The translations under genes were made by a program, and so were the position numbers. A stretch of DNA of 28,175 nt from CAZSVI01 sp964610205. GTDB lineage: Bacteria; Bacillota; Clostridia; DSM-8532. Shown here in pieces: positions 23,198-28,175 of the stretch. Location of the stretch: NCBI GenBank assembly GCA_964610205.1, contig CAZSVI010000038.1, forward strand, positions 1-28,175, written 5' to 3'. Below the pieces are notes generated by a model. It was given only the letters and a program-made list of their open reading frames with translations, made no database searches and had not been told where the DNA came from. The number at the start of each line of letters is the position of its first letter. The stretch's first letter is position 1.

Positions 23198-23527
23198 ATG
23201 AAACTGGTTATGGCTATTATCAGTGATGAAGACAGTAATCCTGTAATAAGTGAATTAGGACAGACAGGTTTTGGTGTCACCCGCCTGTGTTCCACCGGTG
23301 GTTTTTTAAGAGCGGGGAATACCACGATTATGGTTGGAACCGATGAAGAAAAGGTTTCAGAGGTAATTGAACTTATAAGAAGTAAGTGTAAAACTAGGAA
23401 AAAGGCTATGCCAAATCTTGAAATGTCCGGGGGAATGGGTGTAATGGGTGCGGCATTTCCTCTGGAAGTAACAGTCGGTGGTGCTACGGTCTTTGTTCTG
23501 GACGTTGAACACTTTGAAAAGTTATAA
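23198..23527 (+). CDS. darA: Cyclic-di-AMP receptor DarA (PII-like, DUF970)
   Basis: This 109-residue cytoplasmic trimeric PII-like protein (also called PstA or YaaQ) binds cyclic di-AMP. It shows KLVMAIISDED at the first strand, the ligand-binding loop GFGVTRLCSTGGFLRAGNTT, MVGTDEEKV, and the C-terminal GGATVFVLDVEHFEKL. The length equals that of the Bacillus protein. ATG 23198 is preferred over an upstream TTG 23168 because GAAGGAGGGAA lies just before it. Cyclic di-AMP controls potassium and cell-wall balance, which may connect it to the neighbouring wall genes, but the receptor's target is unknown. In Bacillus it sits elsewhere. Confidence 0.95.
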   Translation: MKLVMAIISDEDSNPVISELGQTGFGVTRLCSTGGFLRAGNTTIMVGTDEEKVSEVIELIRSKCKTRKKAMPNLEMSGGMGVMGAAFPLEVTVGGATVFVLDVEHFEKL

Positions 23528-23570
23528 CTGAAAAACTTCAATAGGTGACACTAAAGGATGCATATAAATT

Positions 23571-24941
23571 ATGGAAGAACAGAATAGTAGGCCGGCAGAG
23601 ACAAAAAGCGGCGGACTTACATCCAGGGACTATGAAAGAAGCCGGTTAATGGCTATACTGGAGGGTGTATCGGCCAGGATCATTTTCTGCTTTACAACGG
23701 GGGCATTTCTTACCGGCTATTTAAAGTACATAGGAGCAGATGACAGGGTTTGTGGGCAGATAGCCGCTATTCCTGTTCTGGCAGGAGTTATTCAATTTTT
23801 TTCTCCGATGCTTTTAGAAAAACTTAATACCAGAAAAAAATGGGTTACATTGTTTAATATGCTGCACAGGCTTATGTTGATTATGCTGGTGTTTGTTCCT
23901 TTGTTGCCTGTATCAATTTCAAGCCGTTTGTATATTATAGCCGGGCTTTATTTTTTATCGCATCTGATGGTTAACATGGTCATGCCCGCAACTTCCAGTC
24001 TAATTATAAGCCTGGTTCCACAGGGCATGAGGGGTAAATATTTCAGCATACGGGAGACCTACCTGATATTTATTTCCAGTTCGTTAAATGTTGCGATGGG
24101 ATGGATACTGGACGGACTGAAGCTTCAGGATAAAACTTATGGGGGATATCTGGTGATGTATGGTGTTGCCCTGCTGGCAATGGTAATGAACCTTATATCT
24201 TACATAAAAATAAAAGAGCCTTCGTTTGTATCCGTGAAAATAGAGATAAAGTTCAAAAAGTTATTTTTTATGCCTTTGAAGGATAAGGGTTTTAGAAAGA
24301 TTATCTTCCTGTTTTTTTTATGGGGTCTTTCTATTAATTTTTCTTCTCCGTTCTTTTCTATCTATATGGTTTCCCGGCTTCAGCTAAGCTATACGTTTAT
24401 AACCGTAAACGGACTTTTGTTTTCCGTATGCTATATAATTGCGGTGCGGTTCTGGGGCAAGATTTCGGACAGGAAAACCTTTACCTATACGGCAATGCTT
24501 TCAATGGGACTTTTAGGGATAGCGCATGGAAGCTGGTTCTTTGCCGCAATCGGAATGCCCCTTACTAATGCCATCATTGTTTTGCTGCATATTATATCCG
24601 GCGTTGCATGGGGTGGTATAAATATCTCGCTTTTTAATATTCCATATGAATATTCCCCGGAAGAAGGCAAAACCGTGTATCTTGGGTTCAATTCAGCTTT
24701 AAGCGGAGTGGTTGGGTTTATATCTTCCATGGGAGCTTCATGGATTGTCGGTTCAATGGCAAACTACAAAGAACAGTTTATAGGTATCCCCGTTACTCAG
24801 ATGCAACTTGTGTTTGCCATATCAGGAATTATGACTTTGCTTTCGGCCTTATATATCAGGGTTATAGTAATAAACAAAAAAGCATTATCAGAGCAAAGAT
24901 TAAGCATAGCTGTTGATACAAAGGAATGCAACCAACAGTAA
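23571..24941 (+). CDS. Major facilitator superfamily transporter
   Basis: This 456-residue polytopic membrane protein has about twelve hydrophobic segments in two sets of six, split by a charged central loop near residues 210-230 (KIKEPSFVSVKIEIKFKK). A 25-residue polar N-terminus precedes the first membrane segment. The loop between segments 2 and 3 (EKLNTRKKWVTLF) and RFWGKISDRKTF in the second half have the position and character of MFS motif A. The substrate cannot be told. The gene lies 43 bases after darA with a weak site (AAAGGATG), so it may be co-transcribed. Drug or sugar efflux are both possible. Confidence 0.82.
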   Translation: MEEQNSRPAETKSGGLTSRDYERSRLMAILEGVSARIIFCFTTGAFLTGYLKYIGADDRVCGQIAAIPVLAGVIQFFSPMLLEKLNTRKKWVTLFNMLHRLMLIMLVFVPLLPVSISSRLYIIAGLYFLSHLMVNMVMPATSSLIISLVPQGMRGKYFSIRETYLIFISSSLNVAMGWILDGLKLQDKTYGGYLVMYGVALLAMVMNLISYIKIKEPSFVSVKIEIKFKKLFFMPLKDKGFRKIIFLFFLWGLSINFSSPFFSIYMVSRLQLSYTFITVNGLLFSVCYIIAVRFWGKISDRKTFTYTAMLSMGLLGIAHGSWFFAAIGMPLTNAIIVLLHIISGVAWGGINISLFNIPYEYSPEEGKTVYLGFNSALSGVVGFISSMGASWIVGSMANYKEQFIGIPVTQMQLVFAISGIMTLLSALYIRVIVINKKALSEQRLSIAVDTKECNQQ

Positions 24942-24943
24942 TC

Positions 24944-24966
24944 AAACAATATTACTATTGTTTTTA
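24944..24966 (+). terminator. AT-rich hairpin after the MFS gene
   Basis: AAACAATA at 24944-24951 pairs with TATTGTTT at 24956-24963 around TTAC, with further T residues after. It begins three bases past the MFS stop. The stem is only A-T rich, so termination would be weak. Confidence 0.45.
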
Positions 24967-24984
24967 CAATAAAAATGATATAAT
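24958..24984 (+). promoter_or_regulatory. Candidate promoter of prfB
   Basis: TTGTTT at 24958-24963 and TATAAT at 24979-24984 are 15 bases apart, with TGA before the -10 box (extended form), which can offset the short spacer. It overlaps the hairpin after the MFS gene and lies about 85 bases before prfB. Confidence 0.5.
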
Positions 24985-25067
24985 TTTTTATATGCAAGTT
25001 ATAATGAACACAGGATATTATAAATTGATAAATATTAAATGCTTTTAGCTGAAAGGAATGAGAAATC

Positions 25068-26175
25068 GTGAGCTTGATTTTGCTTGAACAAATGCGACCG
25101 CAAATTAAAGAGCTTTTAGAAAACATTGTTGAACTGAGGGATTCACTTTGACGTACCAGGTATTGAAAAAGAGCTTGCCGAACTGGAACAAAGAGCCCAG
25201 GAACCGGGTTTCTGGGATGATATGGAGAATTCTCAGCGCATTCTTCAAAAAATAAAAACCCTGAGGGACAGATTGGAAACTTTTATGTTGCTGGAAAATG
25301 ACTGTATTGATCTTTTAGCTCTTTTGGACCTGGGCCTGGAGGAAAAGGAAGAAAGTATACTCGAAGAAGTAAAAGAAGAGTTTTCGGGTATAAGCAGAAG
25401 ATATGAAAAACTTAGGCTTCAAACCCTTTTAAAAGGCGAATATGATAAAAATGATGCTATATTTACTCTGCATGCCGGAGCTGGGGGAACAGAAGCCATG
25501 GACTGGGTACAAATGCTTTTTCGCATGTATTCCAGATGGGCTGAGAATAACAATTTTCAAACCCGGGTGTTAGACTTTCTGGAGGGTGATGAAGCAGGCA
25601 TCAAGAGTGTAACGGTTGAAGTAAAAGGTGAAAACGCATACGGCTTTTTAAAATCCGAGAAGGGTGTGCACCGGTTGGTCCGAATATCACCCTTTGATGC
25701 CTCCGGACGCAGACATACTTCATTTGCTTCTATGGATGTCATGCCGGAAATGGATGAATCAATTGAGATAGATATCAATCCGGACGAACTGAAGATGGAT
25801 GTTTACCGGGCCAGCGGAGCTGGTGGGCAGCATGTTAATAAAACATCCTCGGCAGTACGTATTACCCATATTCCCACAGGAATTGTTGTTGCCTGCCAGA
25901 ATGAAAGATCTCAGCACCAGAACCGGGATACGGCAATGAAAATGCTTTATGCCAAGCTTCTGGAGATTAAGGAACGGGAACAGCAGCGAAAGATTAGTTC
26001 AATTAAAGGCGAACAGATGGATATCGCATGGGGCAGTCAGATTCGATCCTATGTGTTTTGTCCGTATACCCTTGTGAAGGATCACCGGACAGGTTATGAA
26101 GAAGGGAATGTTGAAAGGGTAATGGATGGGGATATAGATGAATTCATCAGTCAATACCTAACAAAAAAAGGGTAA
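25068..26175 (+). CDS. prfB: Peptide chain release factor 2, expressed through a +1 programmed frameshift
   Basis: RF2 releases finished proteins at UGA and UAA codons. Translation begins at GTG 25068 (AAAGGAA upstream) and runs 27 codons to CTT at 25146. It then meets TGA at 25149-25151, where it must shift +1 to read GAC from 25150 onward. The joined product is 368 residues, the normal size. The anticodon-like SPF tripeptide appears in VRISPFDASGRR, and the catalytic GGQ lies in SGAGGQHVNKTSSAV. The shift lets RF2 control its own level: low RF2 means slow termination and more frameshifting. The N-terminal helices (VPGIEKELAELEQRAQEPGFW) lie after the shift. It converges on the dacF-like gene with a shared terminator. 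Confidence 0.97.
25137..25152 (+). promoter_or_regulatory. RF2 programmed frameshift site
   Basis: The site reads AGGGAT TCA CTT TGA C. The internal Shine-Dalgarno-like AGGGA is followed by TCA, the slippery CTT and TGA followed by C, a poor termination context. This is the classic prfB arrangement, with TCA where the more familiar version has TAT. Confidence 0.93.
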
Positions 26176-26208
26176 TAGGCTGTTACCTGTTACCCGCCTT
26201 TCTTTTTA
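26170..26208. terminator. Bidirectional terminator between prfB and the dacF-like gene
   Basis: GGGTAATAGG at 26170-26179 pairs with CCTGTTACCC at 26186-26195, a ten-pair stem with one wobble and a six-base loop. A T-rich tail follows on the plus strand (to 26208), and an A7 run precedes at 26163-26169, giving a T-run on the minus strand. It overlaps the prfB stop and the last codons of the opposing gene. Confidence 0.88.
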
Positions 26209-27400
26209 TCAATTGATATATTTTTACCAGTAGTATAATAGCCTGTATTATTGCCAGTACGATTATAATATAAAAGATCTCTTTAAATTCCATAATCCTT
26301 ATTTTTATTTTTTCAAATTGAGTCGTTTCCGGAAGTATTTCTCTTTCCGGAAATAAATCCACAGCAATAATTGTACCGTCTGCGAGGGTGAACCTGATAT
26401 TGCCAAGCAAGGTGTTCTTATATAAAGGAAGTTTCATATTTGATTCAATAGGGTCAAATTTAATTTCCATAATATAATTTACACCCAGCGGGTAGGTATA
26501 ATAGACATCACTGCCGGCAACAAATGCTACGCTGTGTCCCTCAATTTCATCAACATTCATCGGCTGTCCCTTTGAAACAAGAATGCCTCTTTTAAAATTG
26601 GTAAATCCGTGATCCAGTATCTTCATGCTGTCAACATACATATTTGTGGCAGGAGCGTCCAGGAGTATACACAGCAGACGTTGTTGAACCCGGGTTACCG
26701 TTGTTATAACAGTCTGGTACTTTGGATCGTTATAATCAACCTTTCCTCCATCAACACCGTCATAACTCCAGAACATATCATTAAGGTTTGTTAATACAAG
26801 TGTTTTATCCTCATCAAACCATGGTTTTGCCTGAGAGCCGAAAACCTGGTCAAATTCTGAATTGGAGGTTAAGGCATGACGCATCAGTTTGGCTATATCA
26901 GAAGCGGTGGTACGTTGTTTTTCGTCATATCTACCTGTTGGGTTTACAAAAAAAGTATCCGACATATTAATGGATGCCGCATAATCATTCATTAGTTTAA
27001 CAAACCCATCTACGGTTCCGCCCACTGCTTCAGCAAGGGCTATGGTTGCATCGTTGGCGTTATTAAGCAAGGAAGCGTAAATCAAACTCTCAGCCGCATA
27101 TTTTTCACCTACGGTTAATCCAAGTAAGGCACCTTCAGAATTTACGGCTTCTCTGCTGGCTGTGACCATCGTATTTTTGTCAGTTTTTTCAGTGGCGATA
27201 AGAGCAGTCATTAATTTGGATGCTGCGGCTATATGTAACTTTTCATCGGGGTTTTTTGAATACAATATTTGACCGCGCTTTAACTCCAGCAGCAGGGCCG
27301 AGGGAGCCTCCACTATCGGGTCTGCCGTTTTAGCCGTAACAGGTGCCGAATAAATAAACAATATAATCAGTACAATCACCACAGAGAGTTTCTTTATCAT
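26183..27400 (-). CDS. DacF-like D,D-carboxypeptidase homologue lacking all three catalytic motifs
   Basis: This 405-residue protein has the fold signature of penicillin-binding protein 5-type D-alanyl-D-alanine carboxypeptidases: a signal peptide (cleavage near VTA-KT), then EAPSALLLELKRGQILYSKN. A PBP5-like C-terminal beta domain and a C-terminal membrane anchor (about 372-393) follow, then a basic tail. The catalytic motifs are changed. SxxK is AASK with Ala59 in place of the nucleophile, Lys62 being kept. SxN is Asn114-Ala-Asn. KTG is Lys220-Val-Asp. It should not cleave peptides or bind penicillin covalently, so a binding or scaffold role in the wall is likely. The start is ATG at 27400 (GGAGG upstream); the longer frame to 27445 places residues before the signal peptide. 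Confidence 0.88.
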   Translation of the reverse strand: MIKKLSVVIVLIILFIYSAPVTAKTADPIVEAPSALLLELKRGQILYSKNPDEKLHIAAASKLMTALIATEKTDKNTMVTASREAVNSEGALLGLTVGEKYAAESLIYASLLNNANDATIALAEAVGGTVDGFVKLMNDYAASINMSDTFFVNPTGRYDEKQRTTASDIAKLMRHALTSNSEFDQVFGSQAKPWFDEDKTLVLTNLNDMFWSYDGVDGGKVDYNDPKYQTVITTVTRVQQRLLCILLDAPATNMYVDSMKILDHGFTNFKRGILVSKGQPMNVDEIEGHSVAFVAGSDVYYTYPLGVNYIMEIKFDPIESNMKLPLYKNTLLGNIRFTLADGTIIAVDLFPEREILPETTQFEKIKIRIMEFKEIFYIIIVLAIIQAIILLVKIYQLIKRKAGNR

Positions 27401-27515
27401 CCTATGCCTCCATATAAACCTGCTTCCATATCCATCATGTTTCAATCCGAATGGGTTTGGAAGAAACGAACAGCATTAAATCAATACCGGACTGAATTCT
27501 ATCCGTACCTTATCA

Positions 27516-27546
27516 AGTATAACAGAAAAGCGTGTTTTTTTGACAA
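27516..27546 (-). promoter_or_regulatory. Candidate promoter of the dacF-like gene
   Basis: On the minus strand TTGTCA (27546-27541) and TATACT (27521-27516) are 19 bases apart, slightly long. The start would be about 110 bases before the ATG at 27400. The leader contains no recognised regulatory RNA. Confidence 0.4.
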
Positions 27547-27619
27547 GGACGTAAACAAACATTCTAACTTTATATTGTAACAACCAAAGCAATTGCTGTT
27601 TAATTTATAATACCATATT

Positions 27620-27647
27620 CCCCGTAAGATCGGGGGTGTATTTTTTT
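27620..27647 (+). terminator. Plus-strand terminator-like hairpin with no plus-strand gene
   Basis: CCCCG 27620-27624 pairs with CGGGG 27631-27635, and a T7 run follows at 27641-27647. Both neighbouring genes are on the minus strand, so this would end a plus-strand transcript that is not annotated. On the minus strand the hairpin is followed by AATATGG, a poor tail, but it could still slow transcription from the ATPase gene. Confidence 0.45.
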
Positions 27648-27670
27648 GGGAAAAAGTAGTTTTTACTTAT

Positions 27671-28174
27671 TCAAGGTGGCGGAGATCTTTTAGCATTTTT
27701 ATAGTTAATACGAATAAACAGTTTGAATATTTCTACCAATGGCAAGATTAATATTGAACCCAGTACGGAATAAAACAATTGTATCCCGGATAATGAACTC
27801 AGTTTAAAAACAGACTTTGTAAAGGGGAGAATAGAAACTCCAATATGAAGGAGAATCGATCCGGCTGAAGCAAGAACAAGCCATCGGTTGGAAATCAATC
27901 CGAGGGAGAATAATGATTTTTTGTTTGAGCGAACATTATGGGTATGAATCAGTTGGATTAGTCCCAGTGTAACAAATGCCATGGTTCTGGCGATATCCCC
28001 GTTCCGGAATGTTGATAGCCCGACAAAGTATACACCAAGTGTAAGGAGCCCCTGTAATATACCTTGATATAAAATGGAGAATCCGATGCCATCAGCAAAA
28101 ACACTTTGATTGGCTTTCCTTGGCGGCAGCCGCATTACATCCGGTTCAGCCTTTTCCATACCCAAAGCGAGAGC
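27671..28174 (-). CDS. P-type cation-transporting ATPase, C-terminal part
   Basis: The gene runs off the window; only the last 167 codons are present. The segment begins with ALALGMEKAEPDVM and RLPPRKANQSVF, the conserved stretch after the hinge region of Ca2+/PIIA-type ATPases (PALALGMEPAEPD). It continues through about four membrane segments of the C-terminal transport domain, including the motif MAFVTLGLIQLIHTHNVRS (family form FxxLxxxQLxHxxNxRS). The C-terminus is basic. The length and motif favour a SERCA-like calcium or related cation pump. The catalytic DKTGT and ATP domains are outside the window, so ion specificity cannot be tested. Confidence 0.9.
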   Translation of the reverse strand, partial: ALALGMEKAEPDVMRLPPRKANQSVFADGIGFSILYQGILQGLLTLGVYFVGLSTFRNGDIARTMAFVTLGLIQLIHTHNVRSNKKSLFSLGLISNRWLVLASAGSILLHIGVSILPFTKSVFKLSSLSGIQLFYSVLGSILILPLVEIFKLFIRINYKNAKRSPPP

Positions 28175-28175
28175 G

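Noticed and set aside
25149..25151. In-frame TGA in prfB as a pseudogene mark
   Set aside because: The surrounding AGGGA, CTT and TGA-C pattern and the joined length of 368 residues are the standard RF2 autoregulatory frameshift.
1..28175. CRISPR arrays, tRNA or rRNA genes
   Set aside because: No regularly spaced repeats, cloverleaf sequences or rRNA segments were seen on either strand.

Overview
The window looks like a chromosomal segment of a spore-forming, meso-diaminopimelate-type Clostridia (Firmicutes). The evidence is the modular glutamate synthase, the SpoVD-like PASTA penicillin-binding protein, Sbp, the c-di-AMP receptor DarA, AGGAGG-type ribosome sites with frequent TTG and GTG starts, and the TGA frameshift in prfB. 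The species cannot be named from the sequence alone.

Positions 1-7560, nitrogen assimilation. A split (archaeal-type) glutamate synthase is encoded as separate modules: the end of a class-II glutamine amidotransferase, the FMN/Fe-S synthase core, a four-cluster ferredoxin, an FAD/NAD(P)H oxidoreductase and the GXGXG module. They are followed by type I glutamine synthetase and an ANTAR antiterminator of the NitR kind. An adenylosuccinate synthetase homologue sits inside the run. Two GC-rich hairpin regions interrupt it, one before purA and one before the ANTAR gene. The ANTAR protein has lost the phosphoacceptor aspartate of its receiver domain.

Positions 7600-21620, division and cell wall (dcw) cluster. 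The order is mraZ (behind a clear MraZ operator), rsmH, a 498-bp non-coding stretch with an intrinsic terminator, ftsL, spoVD-like PBP, murE, murF, mraY, ftsW/spoVE, a strong terminator, murA, divIB/ftsQ, sbp and ftsZ. The cluster is unusual. murD, murG, murC and murB are absent. MurF ends before its third domain and has altered ATP-site and carbamyl-lysine positions. MraY carries Asn where a catalytic Asp is expected. MurE, MurA, FtsW and the PBP keep their key residues. Working copies of the missing or altered functions presumably lie elsewhere in the genome.

Positions 21620-23070, decayed accessory patch. Between ftsZ and darA are a RhuM-family remnant with an internal stop, an N-terminal DUF4917-like fragment, three consecutive perfect palindromes, and the C-terminal half of an AAA+/DUF4143 protein with a frameshift.

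Positions 23170-28175, mixed genes. These are darA, an MFS transporter, prfB with its +1 programmed frameshift, a convergent gene for a DacF-like protein that has lost all three D,D-peptidase motifs, and the C-terminus of a P-type cation ATPase. The strongest theme is a set of degenerate catalytic sites in cell-wall proteins (MurF, MraY, DacF-like) that are otherwise well preserved.
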